Assembly: GCA_002722105.1 (NCBI GenBank)
Contig: PBKF01000022.1
Span: 21,768-40,584, forward strand
DNA: 18,817 bases
Direction of reading: 5' to 3'
Origin: Fidelibacterota bacterium
GTDB lineage: Bacteria > Marinisomatota > Marinisomatia > Marinisomatales > UBA1611
The position numbers were made by a program, and so were the translations under genes. Below, in pieces: positions 1 to 7,700 of this stretch (position 1 is its first letter; each line of letters begins with the position of its first letter). Under the pieces are notes generated by a model. It did no database searches and was not told the DNA's origin. It worked only from the letters and a program-made list of their open reading frames with translations.

Positions 1-208
1 ACCCTATTCTAAATCTAAAAGATTAGTGTCAATTATTCGTAATTCTATTTTTCTATATTTAGAAAATAATATATTTAGAAATTAATAATCCTAACTCACA
101 TTCCAGGGCCTTTTATTCAAAGGATGATGGTTTGATTAGAATAATTTTTCTTAAATTAAATATATAAAAAATGAATGTGTAAATATTTATTCAGATTTGA
201 GAATATAA

Positions 209-772
209 ATGTCGGCATTTGAATTTGTAGCAGTATTATTTTCTGTCATTGTCGGGCTTGCTATCTCTCATTTATTGAGTGCAGCATCTGAGCTTATAGA
301 AGTTCACTCTCGAGTAAAGACATACTGGGTAAATACAATCTGGTTTATAACAGTATTTATCTGGGATATCTTTACCTGGTGGGGAATGTGGGAATTAAAT
401 AATCTTGAGTATTGGGATTATCCATCATTTTTTCTCATTGTCGTTAATCTGAGCGGTATTTATTTTATGACAACCTTAGTCCTCCCTCAACCTTCTGAAA
501 CAGGAAAAATTAGTCTAGAAAAACATTATTTTTCAGTACATAGAATATTTTTCATTATTACTGCCTATAATTTTGCATCTATCATTTTGATTAATCATTT
601 TCTATTTTTGAAGCCCATCATTTCTCCATTCACAATTATGCCATTCCTACTTACTATACTTTCACTTTATGGTGCAATAACCAAATCACCCCGTTATCAT
701 GGCTTTTTATCGGTTTTTACTGTTGCATGTCTAATTATATTCATGTCTCTTGACATTACAATAATCAAATAA
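209..772 (+). CDS. Six-helix integral membrane protein of unknown function
   Basis: The 187-residue product is almost wholly hydrophobic. Likely membrane segments lie near residues 3-24, 38-58, 72-94, 112-131, 136-157 and 165-185, so it should sit in the inner membrane with only short loops. The N-terminal stretch beginning SAFEFVAVLFSVIVGLAIS, and the Trp/Tyr-rich second helix, resemble from memory a widespread family of uncharacterised bacterial membrane proteins; I know of no function for it. The ATG is preceded by TTGAGAATATAA, which is only a weak ribosome-binding site. No other start in frame gives a better first helix. It is followed by a 134-bp gap with no gene and is probably transcribed alone. 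No catalytic motif is visible. I am sure it is a coding, membrane-embedded protein but not of any role. Confidence 0.8.
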   Translation: MSAFEFVAVLFSVIVGLAISHLLSAASELIEVHSRVKTYWVNTIWFITVFIWDIFTWWGMWELNNLEYWDYPSFFLIVVNLSGIYFMTTLVLPQPSETGKISLEKHYFSVHRIFFIITAYNFASIILINHFLFLKPIISPFTIMPFLLTILSLYGAITKSPRYHGFLSVFTVACLIIFMSLDITIIK

Positions 773-797
773 ATAATATAATTATATAGCTCAAATA

Positions 798-818
798 ATA
801 GAATAAAAAGGATTCTAT
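798..818. other. AT-rich inverted repeat between genes
   Basis: ATAGAAT at 798-804 and ATTCTAT at 812-818 are perfect 7-base arms around a 7-base A/G loop, 26 bp after the stop codon of the upstream membrane protein gene. It could form a weak hairpin marking the 3' end of that transcript, but the stem has one G-C pair and no T tract follows directly. The T-rich stretch near 839-856 lies further on. In such AT-rich DNA this may be chance. The rest of the 773-906 gap shows nothing else I can support. Confidence 0.2.
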
Positions 819-906
819 ATAAAACAATCAAAAAACATCTTTTTTCATTTTTTACATAGAACATGATTTAGAAGACTTTTACATTAGTTAATCATCATAA
901 ATTTCC

Positions 907-1167
907 ATGATGGAATTTCTCCTTTACACCATTATTAACAATGCATTCAACCTTATCCAGATATTGATTTTAATCCGGGTGGTAATGAGTTGGATACCAC
1001 ATGATCCATATAACCAACTCAGTCAACTTATATATCAAATCACAGACCTTATCTTAAAACCCATACGAGAAACATTACCCCTACATGGAGCAGGCGTAGA
1101 CTTCTCTCCTATTCTCGCATTTTTCTTTTTAGGTGTTCTTAAAAAATTGTTACTGTCAGTCATATGA
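907..1167 (+). CDS. YggT family membrane protein
   Basis: This is an 86-residue protein with two hydrophobic helices (about residues 7-25 and 66-84). The signature of the YggT family is clear. After the first helix comes R-V-V-M-S-W-I-P, then an amphipathic segment containing LIYQITDLILKPIRE, then D-F-S-P-I-L-A-F-F leading into the second helix. YggT proteins are small inner-membrane proteins; they are often encoded near cell-division or proC genes and have been linked to osmotic tolerance and division-site organisation, with no enzymatic role known. Two ATG codons (907 and 910) stand side by side with no Shine-Dalgarno before them, so the first residue is uncertain by one. The next gene starts 24 bp downstream, so co-transcription is plausible. 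The usual proC, sepF or divIVA neighbours are absent here. Confidence 0.87.
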   Translation: MMEFLLYTIINNAFNLIQILILIRVVMSWIPHDPYNQLSQLIYQITDLILKPIRETLPLHGAGVDFSPILAFFFLGVLKKLLLSVI

Positions 1168-1191
1168 TAAAATGATTTAAAATATATTCTT

Positions 1192-1569
1192 ATGCTCTAT
1201 CTTCGAACTTGCCGTTTTTTACTTTTTTCATCCATCTTTTTCAATTCGCCGGTTCTCTTATATGGAAATGATACAGTAGTCGATACAACAAAAGTACAAC
1301 AGGACAATTGGTTTGCTATTGATAAAGCCCAGCATTTTTCATATAGTTGCTTCATTGCATTAGGAATTCAATATGTATTAGTCAATAAATTAGATTTTGA
1401 AGAAAAATCTGCAATCCCAACATCCCTAGGGCTTAGTTTTGTAGCCGGTATTGCAAAAGAGCTTCAAGATAGTAAAGGTAAATCTGGATATTTTAGTCAA
1501 AAAGATCTTTTTGCAAATGCTTTAGGTCTTATTTTGGCAGCGATGGTTATCTTATCACATCCAGTATAA
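1192..1569 (+). CDS. YfiM/DUF2279-like exported or membrane-anchored protein
   Basis: The 125-residue product has an N-terminal hydrophobic stretch (about residues 8-25) that looks like a signal peptide or anchor. Three motifs follow: D-K-A-Q-H-F (about residues 44-49), K-E-L-Q-D (about 89-93), and S-Q-K-D-L-F-A-N-A-L-G leading into a final hydrophobic helix (about 102-120). This order matches, from memory, the YfiM/DUF2279 family of small envelope proteins, whose function is unknown; conserved Asp, His and Glu residues in membrane-proximal positions are typical. Here the N-terminus has no lipobox, unlike the lipoprotein members of the family. The gene follows the YggT gene by 24 bp and precedes the next gene by 34 bp, consistent with a small operon. 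No Shine-Dalgarno is visible. The family assignment rests on motif recall and is moderately secure. Confidence 0.68.
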   Translation: MLYLRTCRFLLFSSIFFNSPVLLYGNDTVVDTTKVQQDNWFAIDKAQHFSYSCFIALGIQYVLVNKLDFEEKSAIPTSLGLSFVAGIAKELQDSKGKSGYFSQKDLFANALGLILAAMVILSHPV

Positions 1570-1603
1570 AGAACATTTTGCCTCATGCTTATTCATTTTT
1601 TTT

Positions 1604-2200
1604 ATGATTTCTCCATATCAAAACCCATTGTCATTTAAACAGATCGAAATCATAAATATGGTTTTATCCAAACTCTACTTTTTAAAGGATGCACTAATCC
1701 ATTTTGGGAAAGAATCAGGTATGACAGGTGATGAACAGAAAAATGAGACAGTTAAATATGAATTATGGAAGCAAGGCATTTCCTTAAGTAATTATAATTT
1801 TGATAAAATTCTTGTTGAATATTTTATTGATAGAATCAATTTTCATGTTCGATTTCAAAAAAGTGTTAAAAAAAGCTTTAAGTTAGATTTAAAAAACAAT
1901 CCATTTATGAAAATGGAAATTAGCGAGTCCATGATTCAAGAAACAATTTTCAATAAATGGCTTAAACAAAAATTCAAAAGAACACCATGTTTAAATAAAA
2001 TAAATATTCAAAAAATCATAGATATGGAGAATTCCATTTTCATTGATGATGAAAACTTCGAACCTGCTAATCTTATGAATGAAGGGAACAGAATATGGAA
2101 AGAGTATAAATTCAATGAAGTATATACTCTTCCAAAAATGAAACAATTATCGGATTATAAATACAATGAAATCAAACCTGTAAAAAAACAGGACACCTGA
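1604..2200 (+). CDS. Lys-rich cytoplasmic protein of unknown function
   Basis: I do not recognise this 198-residue protein. It has no signal peptide and no membrane segment. It is rich in Lys, Asn, Ile and Phe, and long stretches (about residues 8-35 and 60-140) look alpha-helical with alternating charged and hydrophobic residues, as in a small all-alpha cytoplasmic protein. The middle (about residues 85-130) is strongly basic, so nucleic-acid binding is possible but unproven. No zinc ligands, helix-turn-helix signature or nucleotide-binding loop are visible. The assigned ATG follows a T-rich run with no Shine-Dalgarno; an internal ATG at about residue 19 is an alternative start. It is 34 bp after the YfiM-like gene on the same strand. 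Codon use and length support a real gene. Confidence 0.65.
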   Translation: MISPYQNPLSFKQIEIINMVLSKLYFLKDALIHFGKESGMTGDEQKNETVKYELWKQGISLSNYNFDKILVEYFIDRINFHVRFQKSVKKSFKLDLKNNPFMKMEISESMIQETIFNKWLKQKFKRTPCLNKINIQKIIDMENSIFIDDENFEPANLMNEGNRIWKEYKFNEVYTLPKMKQLSDYKYNEIKPVKKQDT

Positions 2201-2267
2201 TTATAAAGCAATGCTTATTCCGTTGAATATTATTAGATTTAAATTATCATAAAATAGAAGAACCTTT

Positions 2268-2453
2268 ATGAAAGTAAAAGTATTTGAAATTGTAAAGAGC
2301 GGTTTATCTCCTCTAAGTCAGGAGATGGAAGAAATAATCCAGAATTGGCTTGATGAAAACCCAAGTATAAATATCGTCGGCACTTCTCAATCACAGCACC
2401 TGAGAGAGAATACTATATTTGTTACAGTTTTTTACAATGTTGAAAAAGAATAA
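2268..2453 (+). CDS. Small 61-residue protein, perhaps Cse60-like
   Basis: This short protein opens with M-K-V-K-V-F-E, has a central acidic amphipathic helix (about residues 17-31, including EEIIQNWLDENP), then a strand containing SINIVGTSQS and a final strand TIFVTVFYN. A strand-helix-strand-strand order in about 60 residues, with a start like this and an N-W-L helix, recalls the small sporulation-associated Cse60 family and related short unnamed bacterial proteins. The function of these is unknown, and the similarity is by pattern only. A weak AGAAG element lies about 8 bases before the ATG. It sits alone between 67-bp and 63-bp gaps. The size, the start with upstream purines, and the ordered secondary-structure pattern make a real gene likely. 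The family link is tentative. Confidence 0.55.
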   Translation: MKVKVFEIVKSGLSPLSQEMEEIIQNWLDENPSINIVGTSQSQHLRENTIFVTVFYNVEKE

Positions 2454-2516
2454 AATTGTTGATTTAGTATATACTTTTTACAATTTATATAGAGATTCTC
2501 ATTCAAAGGATAAATC

Positions 2517-2909
2517 ATGAAAAAAAGCAAACTTGATATCTTATTTATTTCAATCATTTTCTTCAGTCAAGCTGTTTATGCAGGCTGTGGAGGATGTAAA
2601 GCTGATCGTTCTAAAACAGTGCAAATAAAATCCGACGTGGAACTAGTATCCAATATTGGTGGAAATGGCATGATAGAAGGGAATGTGCTTGCTTCCTGCG
2701 GAATGTGTCATTTTGATGTAAAAACAAAGGACTGTAGCCTTTATATTAGAATTGATGATACACCCTATGCAGTCAAAGGAAGTTCAATCGATGACCATGG
2801 CGATTCACATGCAGAAGATGGTTTTTGTAATACAGTGAGAACAGCATCGGTAAAAGGTAAAGTAAAGGGAGATTTCTTTTTCGCCGCATCCTTTGAATTA
2901 AATAATTAA
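2517..2909 (+). CDS. Exported Cys/His-rich protein, DUF6370-like
   Basis: The 130-residue product has a signal peptide (about residues 1-22, ending V-Y-A) followed at once by G-C-G-G-C (Cys24, Cys27). The body carries C-G-M-C (Cys61, Cys64), Cys73, then an I-D-D-H-G-D-S-H-A-E-D-G-F-C block (His94, His98, Cys104). This ordered set matches, from memory, the DUF6370 family of small envelope proteins in Bacteroidota and relatives. The spacing suggests metal binding or disulfide-stabilised structure, which is inference; no function is known to me. The sequence Y-A-G-C before the first cysteine is close to a lipobox, so it may be lipidated rather than freely periplasmic. The ATG has a good upstream AAAGGA about 8 bases away, the best ribosome-binding site in the left cluster. 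The next gene starts 10-22 bp after its stop. Confidence 0.72.
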   Translation: MKKSKLDILFISIIFFSQAVYAGCGGCKADRSKTVQIKSDVELVSNIGGNGMIEGNVLASCGMCHFDVKTKDCSLYIRIDDTPYAVKGSSIDDHGDSHAEDGFCNTVRTASVKGKVKGDFFFAASFELNN

Positions 2910-2919
2910 AGCCAATTAT

Positions 2920-3348
2920 TTGATAAAAATTATGCGAATCTTTTTATTGGTCCTTATCTCAGGAATTTGTTTTGCAAAAACAAAGTTCACAGATCGGCAA
3001 ATCGCATCTATGGTGCCAAAATATTTTGCAAGAGACCACTATTCACCCACACTGAACAGAACTAAGATTTATGGTGAAGGAGGAAAAAAAATCATTCTCC
3101 TGGAGATTCAAGTCAATCGAAATAGATACGATGGCCAAATGGAATATGCATTATCAGCAATGGCAAGTATTTGTTCATATGCAAAGAAACCTTTTGATAC
3201 TTTTGTCTTGGTAATGCAGTCTGATAATCCGCATCTTGAAACCGAACAGGTTGATGCAAAAGCAAAGTGCACTATTGATTACTTCGTATTCAAACGAGTC
3301 AAGCATGAACGATGGATAGAAAAATGCATAAGTCTTTCAAAATTATAA
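2920..3348 (+). CDS. Small exported protein of unknown function
   Basis: I do not recognise this protein. The N-terminus (M-R-I-F-L-L-V-L-I-S-G-I-C-F-A) is a short signal peptide with a likely cut after F-A, leaving about 120 periplasmic residues. The mature part starts with a polar helix (K-F-T-D-R-Q-I-A-S-M-V-P), then alternating strands, with I-I-L-L-E-I-Q-V and T-F-V-L-V-M-Q as hydrophobic cores, and a basic C-terminal tail. Three cysteines fall in the mature chain (SICSYA, KAKCTI and EKCISL), an odd number for paired disulfides. Two starts are possible: TTG at 2920 or ATG at 2932. The ATG gives a cleaner signal peptide and is my preference, though neither has a Shine-Dalgarno. The short distance from the Cys/His gene suggests co-transcription. 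It ends 18 bp from the convergent tadA stop. Confidence 0.65.
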   Translation: MIKIMRIFLLVLISGICFAKTKFTDRQIASMVPKYFARDHYSPTLNRTKIYGEGGKKIILLEIQVNRNRYDGQMEYALSAMASICSYAKKPFDTFVLVMQSDNPHLETEQVDAKAKCTIDYFVFKRVKHERWIEKCISLSKL

Positions 3349-3366
3349 ATAACGATCTTATAATAA

Positions 3367-3852
3367 TCAGTTCAATCGCTTAGATTGAAAAAATTCTTGT
3401 AAAATAGCTTTACATTTTTCTTCTTCGACACCACCTTTTACTGCAGTTTTGCTATTTAAGCGGAGATCTCCGCATAATTGATACAAAGACCCGCAACAAC
3501 CTTTTTGTTCATCGTAAGCGCCAAATATGAGCCTAGAAAAACGAGAATTGATGATAGCACCGGCACACATAGGGCAAGGTTCCTTGGTGACATACAAATC
3601 ACAATTATTTAACCGCCAATTTTCCAGAGTACCTGCCGCAGCTGTAATTGCTAATATTTCTGCATGAGCAGTGGGGTCATTTAATCTTTCACGCTGGTTA
3701 TGTCCCCGTCCAATTATTTTACCATCTTTAACAACGATAGCCCCAACCGGGACTTCACCATCTCTATAAGCTTTTTCAGCTAGACGAATTGCTTCTTTCA
3801 TCCAAAATTTTTCATTTTTTTTGGATGGAAAAAGATCACGAAGATCTGACAT
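3367..3852 (-). CDS. tadA: tRNA-specific adenosine deaminase TadA
   Basis: TadA converts adenosine 34, the wobble base of tRNA-Arg(ACG), to inosine and is essential in most bacteria. The 161-residue product has the full zinc-dependent deaminase signature: H-A-E (His63, catalytic Glu65) preceded by N-D-P-T-A, then P-C-P-M-C-A-G-A-I with zinc ligands Cys93 and Cys96. The E-V-P-V-G-A-I-V stretch near residues 33-40 and the C-terminal C-K-A-I-L-Q-E-F-F helix also fit TadA rather than guanine or cytosine deaminases. The first 17 residues are slightly longer than usual; Met18 before E-A-I-R-L-A is an alternative start. The ATG directly follows the TAA of the upstream TPR gene with no base between, so its translation is probably coupled to that gene. 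It is the last gene of the minus-strand unit. No clear terminator is seen after it. Confidence 0.95.
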   Translation of the reverse strand: MSDLRDLFPSKKNEKFWMKEAIRLAEKAYRDGEVPVGAIVVKDGKIIGRGHNQRERLNDPTAHAEILAITAAAGTLENWRLNNCDLYVTKEPCPMCAGAIINSRFSRLIFGAYDEQKGCCGSLYQLCGDLRLNSKTAVKGGVEEEKCKAILQEFFQSKRLN

Positions 3853-4500
3853 TTATGAATTTTTGAGTGTTGTTTGGAGAGATGCAATATGAGATGCCAA
3901 AACTGCTCGACCTTGAACAGATGTAACATCAACATCGACCACTATAGATGAACCGGCATCTTTATATATCTTATTAATTGATGATTGACAATTATCAAAC
4001 AGAGCTAAATGAAACTCAGATACAGCCAAAACCAACCTGACATCAAGATGATTGATTTTTTTATTATGGCTAAATACCCAATCTGGATCTAGGATAGGGT
4101 TTTGATTGCCGAAAAATATGTTACAGTATTTCCTGGCATTTACATCATCACCCAAAGCATTGTAACCAAAACTTAAACCTGCATAAAAATCTAACTTATC
4201 CACAAAATTAGTATCATTCGATAGATACATGCTAAAATAATGTACAGATGAATCGGCCTGTCTAAGATGCCCCATTGTCCATCCCATCCCGTTATAAGAG
4301 TCGTAATAAGATGAATCTTTTTTCAGTGCATCTCCAAACCATTCTCTTGCATCTAGAAAATTTCCTGCTTCATACATATCCCAGCCATAATTTGCTAAAT
4401 CTTCTTCCGTTGGTAGGATATCTCCTCTACAATTTGGGAAAAAGAAAAGGCAAACAGTCATTCCTAAAATGCTAAAACTATTTGTAAATATTTTCTTCAT
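3853..4500 (-). CDS. TPR-containing putative lipoprotein
   Basis: The 215-residue product starts with a signal-like hydrophobic stretch and a cysteine at residue 24 in the context F-F-P-N-C-R. This is a weak lipobox, so lipidation is likely but not certain. Tetratricopeptide-type helical pairs follow, near residues 33-65 (with N-Y-G-W-D-M-Y-E-A-G-N-F), 67-100 and 102-135; the first is the most typical. TPR modules bind other proteins, so a scaffold or assembly role at the envelope is expected. The C-terminal third is also helical but diverges from TPR consensus. Its ATG overlaps the TGA stop of the giant surface-protein gene (ATGA at 4500-4497), implying coupled translation and matched function, for example in export or anchoring of that protein. 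This functional link is inference. Its own TAA abuts the tadA start. Confidence 0.78.
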   Translation of the reverse strand: MKKIFTNSFSILGMTVCLFFFPNCRGDILPTEEDLANYGWDMYEAGNFLDAREWFGDALKKDSSYYDSYNGMGWTMGHLRQADSSVHYFSMYLSNDTNFVDKLDFYAGLSFGYNALGDDVNARKYCNIFFGNQNPILDPDWVFSHNKKINHLDVRLVLAVSEFHLALFDNCQSSINKIYKDAGSSIVVDVDVTSVQGRAVLASHIASLQTTLKNS

Positions 4501-4790
4501 TTCAGTAACATTATTTTTTTATTTTTAACAATACCGGTTCTAGTGGATAATTGAACAAAATACACTCCGGTACCCATCGGCTGACCAAATTTATCCTGTC
4601 CATTCCATTGAATTTTAAATTGACCTATCTGGTCCTTGTTTTCAACTAAAGTTCTTATATGCTGCCCCAAGAGATTGTAAATCTTGATTGATACATTTTG
4701 ACTCAGCCCATCCATCAGACCAATATCATAAATAATATTGGTAGTTGGATTGAATGGGTTTGGATAATTCTGGTGAATATTTGTCTGTTC
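4497..4790 (-). other. T9SS type A C-terminal sorting domain
   Basis: The last roughly 97 residues of the giant protein contain the N-Y-P-N-P-F-N-P-T-T motif, then a strand with I-I-Y-D-I-G, V-S-I-K-I-Y-N-L-L-G-Q, W-N-G-Q-D-K-F-G-Q-P-M-G-T-G-V-Y-F and a terminal K-K-I-M-L-L-K. This is the classic Por secretion/T9SS type A sorting signal, which is recognised by the outer-membrane translocon and often removed on export. It makes surface or extracellular location the expected fate and supports an FCB-group host. The T9SS genes themselves are not in this window. Confidence 0.93.
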
Positions 4791-7700
4791 AGGAACAATG
4801 ATTGTTTTCGGACCTAGTTTAAAATATCCAGTTTTTTCAGATAGTGTAAAAATTTCACCGTTTTTTGATAATGATGGTAATTCTTCCCATGTCACACTAT
4901 TTTTTCTCCTGTAAATAGCCAAATCATCTCTTTGACTACCAAGTCGAACTTCTACTGCTTTGGAAAACTTAAAATTTTCATCACCCAGTACATAAGATGC
5001 CTGATCATTAAATTCTTTTGCAAATAAAGAAGAATCCACAATCAGAAAGGATTGATCATAAGTCACGGCACCGGGATCACCTGCAACAGAAAAACGGCCG
5101 TCATAACTTCTTCCAGACCATCGACTTGAATTACTAGCTGCAGCAAGTGAAAATGCTTCACTGATAAGGGTATCCCCTACATCAGCTATAGCATGCACAT
5201 CAATTGAATATGTACCAGAGAAACCAAAATTAAAATCACTTGACCAAGTATACGGTGCAATCGTATCTACGTTCATATCTTCATTTTGTATTTCAAGTGA
5301 GATGCTTGTTGTTTTTGATACAGTATCTGTTACTATCACCTGTAAATAATTTGTGAATGCGTTATTTTGAACCACTGAAACTGATAAATGAGGCCTGGGA
5401 ACGCGTAAGACATCTAATATAAATGTAGCAGTATCCGATGCTTCTTCATCAGAAGCAATAACTTGAATTGTCGCTTCATTTGACCAAAGTTGATCCGGTA
5501 TAAATAATACTGAATCACCTACATTTTCTGATACAAAGGTACCAGGAGATATTGTCATTTTATCCCCATTGGTAATCGATGTTATTTGAAAAGTGAGTTC
5601 TGTGTCATCAATATCATGAGTAAAAGATCCAAATTCTAATTTAATGGAATCATTTTCTGTCACTTCTACAAGTTGAGGAAGTTCAGCAATTATCGGGGGA
5701 TCATTTTTTGGTAAAACAGTGGCCATGATTGTATCTCGGGCATCTGCACCGTCCGGATCATTGACAATAAAAATGATACGATGATCTGAGCCAAAATAAT
5801 TAGAGTCACTTTCAAAGTATGCCCAGTTTTCTCCAGATGATGCGGTATCAATCCGTACAGATAATAATGGATTGGATTGCCTACTAGTGGTAACCATACT
5901 TGCAGTTCTTTTGGATATAACAGGTGATTTATTTCCATTTTGATGGAGATTAAATCCTAAATATTCTCGCATCAATTTAGCATGGATATTCCAAGGAGTC
6001 CCCGGACCAACAATCACATGACCTAGAGGATATTCATCATCTAGTTGTGATGTGTCTAAAATAACAGCTTGCCATGACATCTCTGTAGAATCATTATTAT
6101 CAACATCATCTAGGTAGCTGGTCAAATTAATTTTAACTGTGGCCGTATCATCTTCAATCCATTCTAAAGCATTATCGGGTGATAAAATATTAACAACCGG
6201 AGTATCATTCACAGCGACTACTTCTAATGGGAATGTCATTGTATCTGTCAGGGAATAATTATCTACAGCAATTACCTTCATTTCGTAGCGCCCTGTATCA
6301 TCTTGGGTAGGCACCCAGGACATTCTACCAATAGAATCTATTGTTGCCACATTAGATGTCGATGAATCGCCTTGAATTCTAGTCGTTTCAATCTGGTAAC
6401 GGAAAGAATCACTTTGTAAAGTATTCAAGTCTAAATCTGAAATATTGACTGATACCTGATTGATCCATGTAGAGTCATCTTCATACAGAGTTTGGTATTC
6501 TAGATCACCAATTATAGGATTTGAGCTATAGCGTAATAAGGTATCACTATGAAGAGTGTCAGAAATATTTCCTGCAGCATCAAAAGCACGGATATGAGCT
6601 ACATAAGATTCTTCATGCTCAAGAAATAATATTAATTCATGAGGCTCAGTTGGGAAAGGTATCGTATCCCAATTATGGAAATTATTAATTGAATCTGGAG
6701 AAGTGATCATCTTTTCAACAGCTACTTCATATCGTTCAGTCCCTGAATAATATTCTGGGTCACCAAAGTCAGTGAATTCAGACCATTTTATGGAAACAGT
6801 ATCGCTGGAGAACAAAGTATCCAACGTGACGAAATTCCCACCGGTTAATGAACCCACAATTGGCGCAGTTGGATCATATCTAAATTTTATAATACTTTCT
6901 GTGCCATAGGTAAAGTTCCCATTACGGTCAGTCACTTTTCCACGAAACTTAATTGAGTCTCCTAAAACCAGATCTGTACCATCAGGCAATTGCTCGATAA
7001 TACTAGCCATTGTACGGTAAAACTTGACTGAATCACCCATGGTAATAATACTATCGCCTAATGTAGAACCTGCTTTGAAAAGTGTCTTCCATTGAGTTCC
7101 ACGGGTAATATTAAAAACTTGAAAATCTACTCGACCTCCTTTGTAAATAGTTGAATCAACTTGGGGAGAGACTAAAGGTAGTTTTACTTCAATACTATCT
7201 GTGATTCCATTTAACCATCCACTCACAGGATTCTTTCCATAAAGATTAATTGATCCTGTCTGGAAATTGGCAGGGTGCATATTATCGACTTGGAATAAAT
7301 CTGCTTTCACAAACTGCTCAACATCGTTTCCAGGCCTATCTTTGGCGATAAAACTTGCATGGAATGCACCGTCATTTGTTGTGCCATCCGCCAACTCTAT
7401 ATTAAAGTACCAGGTAGTGTCACCTTTACTTGAATCTGCTGTAACACCCGTTACAGAATTTTCACTGGTATTTTCATAATTATACCAATACGATAATGTA
7501 GGAACAGGAGTTGTGGTAGAAATCAATTCATTCATTTCCACAGTAATAAGAATATTCTGACCTCCTATACCAATATTACTCAATGTAGTATCAGAATTAT
7601 TCGTATAGCTAAATGTAGCTTGTGATACAATATTTTCGATATATAGTGTATCTGCATAAATGACTGAGTCTGCCCCGGCCAATTGTGGTGGACTTCTCAA

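Noticed and set aside
55..81. 11-bp direct repeat ATATTTAGAAA at 55-65 and 71-81.
   Set aside because: Two copies in very AT-rich DNA are easily chance, and there is no third copy or link to a gene.
2..85. An open frame of 27 codons running in from the left edge to a TAA at 83-85.
   Set aside because: It could be the end of a gene, but it is short, AT-rich and without a recognisable motif, so I do not call it. The rest of 1-208 shows no gene.
132..168. TTGATT followed by TAAATATATAAA as a promoter for the first membrane protein.
   Set aside because: Spacing to any -10-like box is ambiguous, and such strings are expected in AT-rich gaps.
5690..5938. An 82-codon minus-strand frame inside the giant gene, overlapping the basic insertion.
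   Set aside because: Its product has no resemblance to the flanking cadherin-like domains, and the giant frame continues normally on both sides, so I see no frameshift pair.
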